Positions 1 through 9,186 of a stretch of 64,000 nt of DNA are shown here, piece after piece. The notes under the pieces are model-generated. The model ran no database searches, was not told the DNA's origin, and worked only from the letters and a program-made list of their open reading frames with translations. Origin of the DNA: Pseudomonas sp. PSB18 (GTDB lineage: Bacteria; Pseudomonadota; Gammaproteobacteria; Pseudomonadales; Pseudomonadaceae); contig NZ_NOIN01000015.1 of assembly GCF_014596565.1 (NCBI RefSeq), positions 1 through 64,000 of the forward strand, read 5' to 3'. Each line of letters starts with the position of its first letter. Positions within the stretch are counted from its first letter, which is position 1. A program made the position numbers and the translations under genes.

Positions 1-108
1 TTGAGCTCCCTGAAGGGCCGTCGAAGACTACGACGTTGATAGGCAGGGTGTGTAAGCGCTGTGAGGCGTTGAGCTAACCTGTACTAATTGCCCGTGAGGC
101 TTGACCAT
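1..108 (+). rRNA. 23S ribosomal RNA, 3' end (partial)
   Basis: The first ~108 bases match the conserved 3' terminal part of bacterial 23S rRNA, including the stretch around GAGCTAACCTGTACTAATTG and the closing GTGAGGCTTGACC. The gene begins upstream of the window. It is followed by a ~170-base spacer and a 5S gene in the usual rRNA operon order. The exact 3' end is uncertain by a few bases. The ORFs on either strand here are spurious. Confidence 0.95.
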
Positions 109-278
109 ATAACACCCAAGCAATTTGTTGGCTCCGAGCTGAAAAGCGCAAGGGCACCAGATTGCGGTGTGTGAAGACGAAACGAACCGAAAGTTCGCAT
201 CGCTCAGCAGCAACACACAAACTATCGCATACCCATTCGCTGGAACGTGACCGCAAGGCACGCGCTGGCTACCGAATT

Positions 279-395
279 TCTTGACGACCATAGAGCGTTG
301 GAACCACCTGATCCCATCCCGAACTCAGAAGTGAAACGATGCATCGCCGATGGTAGTGTGGGGTTTCCCCATGTGAGAGTAGGTCATCGTCAAGA
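279..395 (+). rRNA. 5S ribosomal RNA
   Basis: This is a conserved Pseudomonas 5S sequence. The terminal helix forms between CTTGACGA near 280 and TCGTCAAG near 388-395, and the central CCTGATCCCATCCCGAACTC block is intact. Its length, about 117 nt, is normal. It follows the 23S gene with a 170-base spacer that contains no tRNA. End positions are set by the terminal helix and may be off by 1-3 bases. Confidence 0.95.
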
Positions 396-405
396 TTAAA
401 TTCCG

Positions 406-446
406 AAACCCCTATCTGCTGATGCAGGTAGGGGTTTTGTTTTTTC
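406..446 (+). terminator. Rho-independent terminator of the rRNA operon
   Basis: AAACCCCTATCTGC pairs with GCAGGTAGGGGTTT across a TGAT loop and is followed by a long T run (GTTTTTTCC). It lies 11 bases past the 5S gene, as expected for the end of an rrn operon. Confidence 0.9.
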
Positions 447-544
447 CTGCAGAAAAAGCCTGCGAAAGCTCGAAATAAATTTGCACAGTTATTTTTGAGC
501 TGGAGCACTAGAATAGCCCCACCTCAGTTGAGCCCGAGTTGTTT

Positions 545-1204
545 ATGCCCGACCCGTTGGACACCCATCGGCTGTCAGAACTGCCTTTAGGCGAACTGGT
601 AGCGTGCCATGAGTGCGACCTGTTGATGCGCAAGCCTCGACTGTCCCATGGCGAGAAAGCCGAATGCCCCCGTTGTGGATATGAGCTCTACGCCCACCGG
701 CCCAATGTTGTCGAGCGCAGTCTTGCCTTGGTCATCGCTGCCCTCCTGTTGTATGTGCCCGCGAACTTTCTGCCCATCATGCAACTCAACCTGCTCGGCC
801 AATCCTCCCAGGACACCGTGTGGAGTGGCGTGGTCGGTCTGTTCGATAGCGGCATGCAAGGCATCGCGGTGGTGGTGTTCCTGTGCAGCATGGGGGTGCC
901 GCTGCTCAAGCTGTTTTGTCAGTTGGCTGTATTGTTGACCATTCGCTGGAACGTCGGCCGCAGCTACGGCTTGTTGCTGTATCGCATTTATCACCATCTG
1001 CGCGATTGGGGAATGCTTGAGGTCTACCTCATGGGCGTGTTGGTGGCCATCGTCAAGTTGGCAGACATGGCCGCCATCACCGTGGGCCTTGGATTGGTGT
1101 GTTTCATCAGTTTGTTGCTGGTTCAGATCTGGTTGGAGGTGGTGATGTCGCCGCATCAGATCTGGCAAGCGTTATCAGGAGAGGATGCCCATGCGGGCGA
1201 TTGA
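545..1204 (+). CDS. PqiA/LetA-family membrane protein, first half-size subunit
   Basis: This is a PqiA (paraquat-inducible protein A / LetA) domain protein of 219 residues. E. coli PqiA and LetA (YebS) are single ~420-residue chains with two such domains; here the two halves are separate genes. The N-terminus carries a zinc-ribbon-like pair of CxxC motifs (CHEC and CPRC). Four hydrophobic segments follow, with the typical VPANFLPIM motif after the first. The ATG at 545 is preferred over a TTG two codons upstream; no strong ribosome binding site is visible for either. It overlaps the next gene by 14 bases, so the two are co-expressed. It probably partners the MCE protein downstream in inner-to-outer-membrane lipid transport. 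Family call is strong; the substrate is unknown. Confidence 0.9.
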   Translation: MPDPLDTHRLSELPLGELVACHECDLLMRKPRLSHGEKAECPRCGYELYAHRPNVVERSLALVIAALLLYVPANFLPIMQLNLLGQSSQDTVWSGVVGLFDSGMQGIAVVVFLCSMGVPLLKLFCQLAVLLTIRWNVGRSYGLLLYRIYHHLRDWGMLEVYLMGVLVAIVKLADMAAITVGLGLVCFISLLLVQIWLEVVMSPHQIWQALSGEDAHAGD

Positions 1205-1814
1205 TGCAGGCATTCTGATCTGTACCGAATGCCATGAATTGAATCGGTTGGATGCCGACGCCGACGCGCAAGCTTGTACCCGCTGCGGGGCGCGGATTCA
1301 TTCTCGTCGCCCGAACAGCTTGATGCGCACCTGGGCGTTGCTGATCACCGCCGCGATTCTCTACATCCCGGCCAACATGCTCCCAATCATGACGATCAAC
1401 TCCCTGGGCCACGGTGCCCCCAGCACCATCATGGCTGGGGTCATCGAGTTGGTGCAGCATGGCATGATCCCGATTGCCGCCGTGGTGTTCATCGCCAGCA
1501 TCCTGGTTCCTACTTTCAAACTGGTGGGCATTGCCTTGCTGCTGTTTTCCGTGCAGCGGCACCAGCCCATGTCTGCAAGGCAACGCATCCTTATGTACCG
1601 TTTCATCGAGTTCATTGGCCGCTGGTCGATGCTGGATATTTTCGTGATCGCGATTCTGGTGGCGGTGGTGAATTTCGGACGACTCGCCAGTGTCGAAGCC
1701 GGTCTAGGCGCGATTGCCTTTGCCAGCGTAGTGATTTTGACAATGATTGCCGCAGTAACCTTCGATCCCCGACTGATTTGGGATAACACGGAGTCGGATA
1801 ACGACCATGACTGA
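1191..1814 (+). CDS. PqiA/LetA-family membrane protein, second half-size subunit
   Basis: This second PqiA-domain protein has 207 residues. It has CTEC and CTRC zinc-ribbon motifs at the N-terminus and the membrane motif IPANMLPIM. An ATG lies at 1185, but an AGGAGAGG sequence ends directly against it; the ATG at 1191 has proper spacing and is preferred. The start overlaps the stop of the first subunit and the stop overlaps the MCE gene by 8 bases, so all three are translationally coupled. Together with the first subunit it reproduces the two-domain architecture of E. coli LetA/PqiA. The pair may work as a heterodimer, which is inference. Confidence 0.9.
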   Translation: MRAIDAGILICTECHELNRLDADADAQACTRCGARIHSRRPNSLMRTWALLITAAILYIPANMLPIMTINSLGHGAPSTIMAGVIELVQHGMIPIAAVVFIASILVPTFKLVGIALLLFSVQRHQPMSARQRILMYRFIEFIGRWSMLDIFVIAILVAVVNFGRLASVEAGLGAIAFASVVILTMIAAVTFDPRLIWDNTESDNDHD

Positions 1815-4110
1815 TTTGCCTACCGCTAAAACCCGACCGGCCTCGAACTGGTCGGCCATCTGGGTCTTGCCGCTGATTGCCTTGATCATCGGGGGCTGGC
1901 TCGGCTGGAGGGCTTATAACGAGACCGGGATCGAGATCAGCGTGCGCTTCGAGAGTGGCGAGGGTATCCAGGTCAACAAGACCGAGGTGGTCTACAAGGG
2001 CATGCCGGTCGGCAAGGTGAAGGCCCTCACCCTGGATGACGAAGGCAGCTCGAAAGGGGTGATCGCGACCGTTGAGATGAACAAGGACGTAGAACAGTAC
2101 CTCAAGACTGGAACGCGTTTCTGGTTGGTCAAACCGAGCGTGAGCCTGGCCGGGATCACCGGTCTGGAAACCCTGGTATCGGGTAATTACGTGGCTATCA
2201 GCCCGGGTGAGGGCGAATCCACCCGCAAGTTCAAGGCCCTCGCCCAGGAGCCACCTCTGTCGGACGCCAAGCCGGGCTTGCACCTGACCATCAAGGCTGA
2301 CCGCTTGGGTTCGCTGGATCGAGGCAGCCCGGTGTTCTACAAGCAGCTTCAAGTCGGGCAGGTGAAGAGCTACCAGCTATCCGAAGATCAGAACACGGTG
2401 GAGATCAAGGTCTTCATCGAACCGACCTATGCCAGCCTGGTGCGTAAACACACGCGTTTCTGGAACGCCAGCGGTATCAGCATCGATGCCAATCTTTCCG
2501 GCGTCAAAGTCCGCAGCGAATCCCTGGCAAGTATCGTTGCCGGTGGTATTGCGTTCGCCACGCCGGAGAGCCGCAAGGACAGTCCGCCCACGGATCCCAG
2601 CCTGCCGTTTCGCCTTTACGAAGACTTTGACGCCGCCGCTGCCGGCATTCGCGTGAAGGTCAAGCTCAGTGACTTTGAAGGTTTGCAGGCCGGTCGCACA
2701 CCAGTGATGTACAAAGGTATCCAGGTCGGCAGCCTGAAGAACCTCAAGATTGACCCTGACCTGTCCAGCGCTACGGCCGAATTGACCATGGACCCACTGG
2801 CTGAAGACTACCTGGTAACCGGCACTCAGTTCTGGGTCGTCAAGCCGTCGATTTCCCTGGCGGGGATCACCGGCCTGGAAGCGCTGGTCAAGGGCAACTA
2901 CATTGCCGTGCGACCCGGTGACAAGGGCGCGGCCCCCCAGCGTGAATTCGAAGCCAGGGCGAAGGCGCCGCCGCTGGACTTGCGCTCGCCCGGCCTGCAT
3001 CTGGTCCTGTTGACTGAAAACCTCGGTTCGTTGGAGGTCGGCAGTCCGATCCTCTACAAGCAGGTCAAGGTCGGCTCGGTACAGAGCTACCAATTCTCCC
3101 GCAAGAAAAAGCAGTTGATCGTTGGCGTGCACATCGAGAAGGAGTACGAAGGGCTGGTCAACGGCTCGACGCGGTTCTGGAACGCCAGTGGTATTACCCT
3201 CACGGGAGGTCTGACGGGCGGAATCCAGGTCAAGAGTGAGTCGCTGCAAAGCCTGATGGCCGGCGGTATCGCCTTCGAAACGCCGGTGCCCAATGTGCCG
3301 TTGAAGAGACGTGTCCCCCGCTTCCGCTTGTTTGAGAACCGTGAAGCCGCGCAACAGAATGGCACCGTGGTGACGATCAAGGTCGATCGTGCCGACGGTT
3401 TGCGCAGCGGAACACCGATTCGCTACAAAGGGTTGGACGTGGGCAAGGTCGAAGATGTTGATCTCAGTGCCGATCTGCAGTCGGTGCTGCTCACTGCTCG
3501 CATCACCGAAGTGCCGGAGCGTATCGCCCGGGTCGGCAGCCAGTTCTGGGTCGTCAAGCCCGAGCTGGGGCTGATCAAGACCTCGAACCTGGAGACGCTG
3601 GTGACTGGTCAGTACCTCGAAGTGCAGCCCGCGACGAAAAACCTCGGGCCGCAGAAGAGCTTTGTGGCCCTTGCCAACCCACCGGAAAGTGCCGTGCCCG
3701 AAGCCGGTTTGAGCCTGGTGTTGAGCGCTGCCCGTCGTGGCTCATTGAAGACGGGCGTGCCAGTGACTTACCGCGAGATCACCGTGGGCAAGGTCACCGG
3801 TTATGAGCTGGGCCAGACGGCGGACCGGGTACTGATCCACATTCTGATCGAACCCAAGTACGCGCCGCTGGTACGCAGTGGCACGCGATTCTGGAACACC
3901 AGTGGCTTCGACATGGACTTCGGATTGTTCAAGGGCGCGACGGTGCGGACCGAGTCGTTGGAGACGTTGATCCAGGGGGGCGTCGCTTTCGCGACACCGG
4001 ATGGTGAGAGCATGGGCAGCCCGGCGCGGCCGGAGCAGACCTTCCCGCTGTTCGATAAGTTCGAGGATGAATGGCTGACCTGGGCGCCGAAGATCAAGCT
4101 GGGTAAATAA
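1807..4110 (+). CDS. PqiB/LetB-family MCE protein with six MCE domains
   Basis: This is an intermembrane lipid-transport protein of the MCE (MlaD) superfamily, 767 residues. One N-terminal membrane anchor lies at about residues 17-36, and the rest is periplasmic. Six MCE domains start near residues 40, 156, 279, 396, 518 and 634. They alternate in type. Domains 1, 3 and (more weakly) 5 carry a YKG-x-x-VG core and a FW-VVKP region; domains 2, 4 and 6 carry a GSL-x-x-G-x-P core and end in AGGIAF/QGGVAF. The protein therefore looks like three copies of a ~240-residue two-domain unit. E. coli PqiB has three MCE domains and LetB seven, so this is closer to LetB in size. No PqiC-like lipoprotein gene follows; a terminator comes next. 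Confidence 0.9.
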   Translation: MTDLPTAKTRPASNWSAIWVLPLIALIIGGWLGWRAYNETGIEISVRFESGEGIQVNKTEVVYKGMPVGKVKALTLDDEGSSKGVIATVEMNKDVEQYLKTGTRFWLVKPSVSLAGITGLETLVSGNYVAISPGEGESTRKFKALAQEPPLSDAKPGLHLTIKADRLGSLDRGSPVFYKQLQVGQVKSYQLSEDQNTVEIKVFIEPTYASLVRKHTRFWNASGISIDANLSGVKVRSESLASIVAGGIAFATPESRKDSPPTDPSLPFRLYEDFDAAAAGIRVKVKLSDFEGLQAGRTPVMYKGIQVGSLKNLKIDPDLSSATAELTMDPLAEDYLVTGTQFWVVKPSISLAGITGLEALVKGNYIAVRPGDKGAAPQREFEARAKAPPLDLRSPGLHLVLLTENLGSLEVGSPILYKQVKVGSVQSYQFSRKKKQLIVGVHIEKEYEGLVNGSTRFWNASGITLTGGLTGGIQVKSESLQSLMAGGIAFETPVPNVPLKRRVPRFRLFENREAAQQNGTVVTIKVDRADGLRSGTPIRYKGLDVGKVEDVDLSADLQSVLLTARITEVPERIARVGSQFWVVKPELGLIKTSNLETLVTGQYLEVQPATKNLGPQKSFVALANPPESAVPEAGLSLVLSAARRGSLKTGVPVTYREITVGKVTGYELGQTADRVLIHILIEPKYAPLVRSGTRFWNTSGFDMDFGLFKGATVRTESLETLIQGGVAFATPDGESMGSPARPEQTFPLFDKFEDEWLTWAPKIKLGK

Positions 4111-4147
4111 CGGGACAGTCGATACAAGTGTTTCAGACACTCCAATG

Positions 4148-4183
4148 AAAAAGGCCGCGATCCAATGGATCGCGGCCTTTTTC
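4148..4183. terminator. Bidirectional terminator between the pqi/let and mks operons
   Basis: GGCCGCGATCC pairs with GGATCGCGGCC across an AAT loop. It is flanked by an A run on the left and a T run on the right, so it can end transcription from both directions. It sits between two convergent operons. Confidence 0.9.
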
Positions 4184-4199
4184 ATTTCCGAGACTTACA

Positions 4200-7040
4200 T
4201 CACACCGGATCTAGCTCCGGCTCATCGGCCTCTACGTTCACCGTAGCCTTCACCACATCATGGCGGCGGATGTACTTCCAGTCCGCTTCGTCGATGTAGA
4301 TACCGTTGGGGCCGCTGCCGCCTTCCAGGTCGATGGCGACACTGGCACAGACCTGTGGTTTCACACTGGCCAGGATCGGCACGAAGCCCAGTTGCAGGCT
4401 GGTTTCCAGCAGCGCCGCCTGGTTCTTTTCATCGATGTCCGCTGCTTCATCCAGGTAGTACGGCAGGCGCACGCGACCGGCCTGCTCGCGGTCCATCAAG
4501 TGCAGCAACAGGTACATGTTGGTCAGCGCCTTGATGGTCATGGTGGTGCCGTTGGAGGCCGCGCCATCGATGTCGGTATGGATGACTGGCTGGCCATTGA
4601 CCTTGGTGATCTCGAAGGCCAGTTCGAACAGGTCCTTGAGGCCGAGCTGGTTGTGGTTCGCTGCTACCAGGCGCGCCAGGTATTCCTTGGCTTCCTCGTT
4701 CTTGTTGTCCTGCTCGGCACTCTGGCTGAGGTCGAACACCGAGAGGGTTTCGCCTTCCTCGTATTGACCGGCGCTGTGGATGATCTGGTCGATGTGCTTG
4801 AGCGCTTCCTTGTTCGGCGCCAGGACGATGCGGAAGCTCTGCAGGTTGGACACCTGGCGCTTGTTGATCTCGCGGTTGAACAACGCCAGCTGGTGTTCGA
4901 GGCTGTCGTAGTCGCTGCGGATGTTGCGCAGGGTCCGGGCGATATCGGTCACCGCCGCACGGCGAGCCTTGCCCAACGTCAGGGCTTCGTCGGTACGGTG
5001 GGCATAAGCGTTGATCAGCAGTTGCAGACGGCGCTCCATGTCATCTTCGCTGTCGAACTTGGCGACGCCCTTGAGGCGCACCTGGGCATACAGCGCCTCG
5101 ATCTGGCCGTCGACCCGCAGCAAGCCTTGCCAACTGTCCTGATAGTCATTGAGCAGCGGCAGCAGGTTGTCCATGGAATCGTCGACCGGGTCCATGAACG
5201 GCGTGCCGAACGGCAGGTCCGCCGGCAGCAATTGACGGCGGCGCAAGGCGTCGTCGAGGGTGCGCTGCTTGGCTTCCATATCGGCGATCTGCCGCCCCAC
5301 CAGCTGCAGCTTGGCGGAGAGTTGCTGGACTCGCTCAGTGAAGGCGTCGCTGGAGCGCTTGAGTTCGTCCTGGGCGGCTTCCATCTGTGCCAGTTGCTCG
5401 AGCTTTTCGCCTTCTTCGGCGCTCAGGGTCTGGCTGCGACGGAAGTCTTCCAGGGCCTTTTGCGCGTCCAGTACCTGCTGGTACAGCGCTTCGGTCTGGG
5501 TCTTGCTCGCCGCACGGTCGGCGGCCACGGCTTGCTGGGTCTTGAGTTGCTTGAGTTCTTTCTCCAGGCGCTCTTTCTGATCCCGCAACGCGGCGCGGTC
5601 GGCCAAGGCTTGCAGGGCCGGCGGTTCGATGTGGGACAGGTCGATGGACAGGCCCGGCACTTCGAAACGCTCGCCCTTGAAGCCGTCGAGGATCAACTCC
5701 ATGGATTTGACCCAGTCACCGTTCTCGTCCAGTGCGATGCCGTGTTCGCCCAACGGCAGGCTGAACAGGGCGCTGTTGAACAGGCGCATCAGGCGCTCGA
5801 CGTCCTGCTGCGAGAACTCTTCCCGCAGGCGGGCGTAGCTGTTGTTGTCGGCGTGATCGAGTTGCTGCTTGACCGACTTCAGGCGTTTTTCCAGGTCCCG
5901 CAGACGCTCTTCCAGGTCTTCGGCACTGAACTGTCGGGACTGGGCCAGGGCGCCGGCCAGTTCGTCGTGGGCGTCCTTGGCGGCGAGCAGTTGCTGCTCC
6001 AGGACCTTGACGTCATCCACCAGGGCGAAGCGATGCTTGAGCACCGACAGTTCGCCGAGCCAGCGCTGGATGCCGGTGATTTCCCGCTCCAGGCGCATCA
6101 GCTCCTGGGTGCTGCCGCGCTGGTCGTTTTGCAGTGAGTCCTGCTCGTTGCGGTAGTGTTCGGCCTGGATGGTCAGCTCTTCCTTGCGTGCCCCGGCGTA
6201 GTCCGACCAGGTACCCAGCAACGAGTCGAGCAAGGGCGACAGGCGATGCAGTTTGCCACGCAGGACATCGCGCTGCTTCACGCCATTGGCCAGGGCTTCC
6301 ACCAACGGACCTGCGGCCACCAGGGAGTTGTAGTCCTGCTCCATGCGTCGTACATCGCGGAAGGCTTCTTCGCACGCGGCGATGTAGTCCACGCTGCCGG
6401 AACGCAGGCTGTGCTCGAAGGCGTCGAGAAACAGCTGCTTGAGCTTGGCCGCGGTGATTTCGCGCATGTGCAGCAGGTTGATGAACAGCGCCCGGAACGT
6501 CTTGAGGCTTTGCTCGCTGGTGGAGCGCAGCGGGATCAGCGTCAGGTCCAGGGGAATCGAGGTGTGACCACCCACCAGCAGGCGCCGCAGTTCATCGGGC
6601 TTGAGTTCGTAAGCCTTGAGGCCTTCGCGCTCCAGGTTGGTGAACAGCTCTTTCTGGCGCAGGCAGGTGTCGTTTTTCTGGTAGTGGGCCAGGTCCAGTT
6701 TGCCGGCGTAGGCAAAGAACTGGTGACCGAAACCGCCGCCGGGGCCGCGACCGACCACGCCGATCACATGAGGGCCGTGGGGCAGGGCGACTTCCACCAG
6801 GATATAGCTGGTGTCCGACGCGAAGTAGAAACGCCGGGATTGTTCCAGGCTGTACTTGCCGAAGCTCATGTCCGACATACGCGCCAGGATCGGGAACTGC
6901 AGGGCGTTGATCGAGGCGGATTTACCGAGGTTGTTCGCGCCATACACCGACAGCGGTTCTTCCAGCGGGAACAGGCCGAGGCTGTAGCCGGCGGTGTTCA
7001 AAAGGGCAAAGCGGCGGATGCCGTAGCGTTCCTGGCTCAT
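4200..7040 (-). CDS. mksB: MksB, SMC-like ATPase of the MksBEF condensin
   Basis: This is the ATPase subunit of the MukBEF-related condensin MksBEF, 946 residues, which organises chromosomal DNA. A P-loop of the form GANNLGKS occurs at residues 34-41. Long Gln/Glu/Leu/Arg-rich coiled coils fill roughly residues 250-420 and 490-720. The Walker B region (PYYLDEAADID) is near residue 860. A degenerate ABC signature (SNGTTMT) precedes it. Its start overlaps the stop of mksE by 4 bases (ATGA), the last step of a tightly coupled mksF-mksE-mksB operon. This is the gene order known for Mks and for Wadjet JetABC. No jetD/mksG nuclease gene lies downstream; the next gene is the convergent pqi/let operon. 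The long antisense ORFs here are shadows. Confidence 0.92.
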   Translation of the reverse strand: MSQERYGIRRFALLNTAGYSLGLFPLEEPLSVYGANNLGKSASINALQFPILARMSDMSFGKYSLEQSRRFYFASDTSYILVEVALPHGPHVIGVVGRGPGGGFGHQFFAYAGKLDLAHYQKNDTCLRQKELFTNLEREGLKAYELKPDELRRLLVGGHTSIPLDLTLIPLRSTSEQSLKTFRALFINLLHMREITAAKLKQLFLDAFEHSLRSGSVDYIAACEEAFRDVRRMEQDYNSLVAAGPLVEALANGVKQRDVLRGKLHRLSPLLDSLLGTWSDYAGARKEELTIQAEHYRNEQDSLQNDQRGSTQELMRLEREITGIQRWLGELSVLKHRFALVDDVKVLEQQLLAAKDAHDELAGALAQSRQFSAEDLEERLRDLEKRLKSVKQQLDHADNNSYARLREEFSQQDVERLMRLFNSALFSLPLGEHGIALDENGDWVKSMELILDGFKGERFEVPGLSIDLSHIEPPALQALADRAALRDQKERLEKELKQLKTQQAVAADRAASKTQTEALYQQVLDAQKALEDFRRSQTLSAEEGEKLEQLAQMEAAQDELKRSSDAFTERVQQLSAKLQLVGRQIADMEAKQRTLDDALRRRQLLPADLPFGTPFMDPVDDSMDNLLPLLNDYQDSWQGLLRVDGQIEALYAQVRLKGVAKFDSEDDMERRLQLLINAYAHRTDEALTLGKARRAAVTDIARTLRNIRSDYDSLEHQLALFNREINKRQVSNLQSFRIVLAPNKEALKHIDQIIHSAGQYEEGETLSVFDLSQSAEQDNKNEEAKEYLARLVAANHNQLGLKDLFELAFEITKVNGQPVIHTDIDGAASNGTTMTIKALTNMYLLLHLMDREQAGRVRLPYYLDEAADIDEKNQAALLETSLQLGFVPILASVKPQVCASVAIDLEGGSGPNGIYIDEADWKYIRRHDVVKATVNVEADEPELDPV

Positions 7041-7738
7041 GCATCGGTCTCCTGTTCTTCGGCAATGGCGCGGGCCAGTGCGTCTTCTTCGCTTTCGTCT
7101 TCAAACGGCGCCAGGTCGAGCGGGTCGTCGGTTTGCAGCAGTTTCTCGTCGCTGTCTTCGTCGATCAGGACCGGCGCCGGCAACGGCAGCACGCTGTGCA
7201 CGCTGGCCGCCAGGTCGCGGTCCTGCTGGACCGACAGGCAGACGTCGAGGAAGCGGTGCATCGGCGGCAGGAAGCGGTACACGCCGTTGTCTTCGCTGGC
7301 GAAGCCCAGTTGGGTCATGCGGCGCATGATTTTTTCTTCGAGCTCTTCCTGGGTCTGCACTTCGGCCTGGATGAACAGGTCGCGGTACTTTTCCAGCAGC
7401 GAAGGCAGCTCATCGCGGCCCAGGCTGCCACCGTCGAGCACGGCAATCGGGTCGCGGCCCTGGTCGGCCAAGTGCTCGACGAGGATGAAGGTGAACAGCG
7501 CCAGGCGCTGGGCGGTCTTGTTCACCGCCGCAGCGGCCAGGTCCGGCACGAAGTAGTAGAAACCACGGGTATCGCACACCAGTTCGAAGCCCAGGGCCTT
7601 GAACAGCGTGCGGTACTGGTCCTGGAAATTCGACAGTTGCGCGTACAGCTCCGGGTCGCGGCGGCTGACGTGGTAACCCTTGAACAGCTCGCGGAAGATC
7701 GGCGCCAGCTGGGACAGTTCGGATAGATCAAGATGCAT
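7037..7738 (-). CDS. mksE: MksE, condensin subunit
   Basis: This is a MukE-like winged-helix subunit of MksBEF, 233 residues, which bridges the kleisin MksF and the ATPase MksB. The start is placed at the ATG giving MHLDLSELSQLAP; longer in-frame starts would run further into mksF. The body is helical, and the C-terminal ~40 residues are strongly acidic (DEDSDEK, EDESEEDAL), ending in EEQETDA. It overlaps mksF by 11 bases and mksB by 4 bases, so translation is coupled through the operon. The assignment rests largely on its position between clear kleisin-like and SMC-like genes and on its size. Confidence 0.85.
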   Translation of the reverse strand: MHLDLSELSQLAPIFRELFKGYHVSRRDPELYAQLSNFQDQYRTLFKALGFELVCDTRGFYYFVPDLAAAAVNKTAQRLALFTFILVEHLADQGRDPIAVLDGGSLGRDELPSLLEKYRDLFIQAEVQTQEELEEKIMRRMTQLGFASEDNGVYRFLPPMHRFLDVCLSVQQDRDLAASVHSVLPLPAPVLIDEDSDEKLLQTDDPLDLAPFEDESEEDALARAIAEEQETDA

Positions 7739-9005
7739 GGGGGATGCTCGCAGAATCCTCGGCAACGTCGCGGGCCGAGAGCAGGGCGAAGGAGCGCAGG
7801 CTGACCTGATGCTCGTGAGTGTGGTATTCGCGGCGTTCCAGGCGCTCGCGCTTGAAGCGTTTTTCCCGCGACAGGCGCGAGAACCAGTACAGCAATTCGT
7901 CGGTGGCGCCGTCCGGCTCCTGCTCCAGCAGCCAGACCATCAGGTCCGGCAGCGGCAGGGCGTCTTCGCAACGCTCGACCATCTCGCGCACGGTGCGCGG
8001 CGCCCGTGGGGCATCGCCGCCCTTGTGGGTCTTGTGGGACTTGGGGAAGCGTGCCGGTTTCGGCTCGAAGCGGGCCAGGGCGTAGACATAGGCTTCAACC
8101 TGACTGGCGCTGCCGAGGAAGGTGCTTTGCGGCCGGGTGAACAACGGCATGGCCGCCTGGGGCACGGCATCGATGCCTTTGCGACGGATGGCCGCCAGCG
8201 CCAGGGCTGCGCCGCGGGTCACGGCGTTGTGACGGCGGGCTTCTTCGCGCAGCGGCAGGAGCAGTTCACGGGCATGGCGCAGGGTCAGTTGGGCACTGGT
8301 CTGCATCTCGAGAATGCGTGCGTGGGTCCGCAGCAACATGTCATCGTCCACCAGGTGGCCGAGGCGCTGCTGCTCGGTGAGCATGCGCAACAGCACGTTC
8401 TCGACCTTGCGCACGCCTTGCTCGAACGCACCGTCGGCGTTCACCAACTGGATCATCGGTTCGACGTACTCGTCCCAGGTCGCCAGCACTTCAGCGTAGC
8501 GCTGACGCAGTGGGATCTGCCGGTCGCTGGTCTTGGCCCGTTCGGCCACGGCCACCAGGGCCTGCTCGTCGTTGGCGAGTTTCTTCAGGACGTCCCGCAC
8601 GCGCATGTCCAGCAGGCGCAACTGGCGGGCCAGGTCGTTGCCGTCGCGCACGTCGAAGGCGTCCTGGATGTAGCCGGCCAGACGTTCGAGGTGACGCAGG
8701 TAGGCTTCGATCTCCAGGCACAGGCCCAGGCGGTGTTCGCGGCGCAGGTAGGCGAGGAAGTCATGGATCTGGGCATTCAGCTCGAAGCGGTTCGGGCTTT
8801 TCGCCACCGGCACGAGGATGTCCAGGCGGATCCACACGTCCAGCAGGTGGGTGATGTCCTGGGGCGTGCTGTCCAGCTGTTGGGCGGCCAGTTGTGAACG
8901 CAATTCGTTGAGGCTCAGGGTGCCCTGGTCGAAGTGCTCGCACAAAGGTTCCAGCAATGCCCAGTGTTCAGCGAGGGCGCGCAAGACGCGCTTGGGTTCG
9001 ATCAT
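7728..9005 (-). CDS. mksF: MksF, kleisin-like condensin subunit
   Basis: This is the kleisin-type subunit of MksBEF, 425 residues from the chosen ATG (MIEPKRVLRALAEHW). The protein is almost wholly helical and charged. An N-terminal winged-helix-like segment covers about residues 1-70, helical bundles follow, and the C-terminal part is rich in Arg/Glu and binds MksE in related systems. An in-frame open stretch continues ~100 bases upstream to another ATG at 9104, but it has low-complexity, non-family sequence and the shorter start is preferred. No strong ribosome binding site decides this. It is the first gene of the operon, and its promoter must lie in 9005-9187, divergent from holD. Confidence 0.82.
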   Translation of the reverse strand: MIEPKRVLRALAEHWALLEPLCEHFDQGTLSLNELRSQLAAQQLDSTPQDITHLLDVWIRLDILVPVAKSPNRFELNAQIHDFLAYLRREHRLGLCLEIEAYLRHLERLAGYIQDAFDVRDGNDLARQLRLLDMRVRDVLKKLANDEQALVAVAERAKTSDRQIPLRQRYAEVLATWDEYVEPMIQLVNADGAFEQGVRKVENVLLRMLTEQQRLGHLVDDDMLLRTHARILEMQTSAQLTLRHARELLLPLREEARRHNAVTRGAALALAAIRRKGIDAVPQAAMPLFTRPQSTFLGSASQVEAYVYALARFEPKPARFPKSHKTHKGGDAPRAPRTVREMVERCEDALPLPDLMVWLLEQEPDGATDELLYWFSRLSREKRFKRERLERREYHTHEHQVSLRSFALLSARDVAEDSASIPHAS

Positions 9006-9186
9006 CGCAATGGCCGTCGGGTTGGCAATTAAAAGGGGCGATTGTACTGCATCGGGCCGGTTGCGATTCACCCCCCGAGACGGACTGTCGTCTGTATTGC
9101 CCAACTAATGACTCAACAGGGAAGCGATCCGCGTCGAAGGGCGGTAGAATCCCTCCCACTTTCAGTTATCCACAAGTGGCCGACCC

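Noticed and set aside
4260..6137. 625-codon plus-strand ORF opposite mksB
   Set aside because: It is antisense to a clear MksB coding region, with no domain and a composition (Val/Leu/Gln/Gly rich) typical of high-G+C shadow frames.
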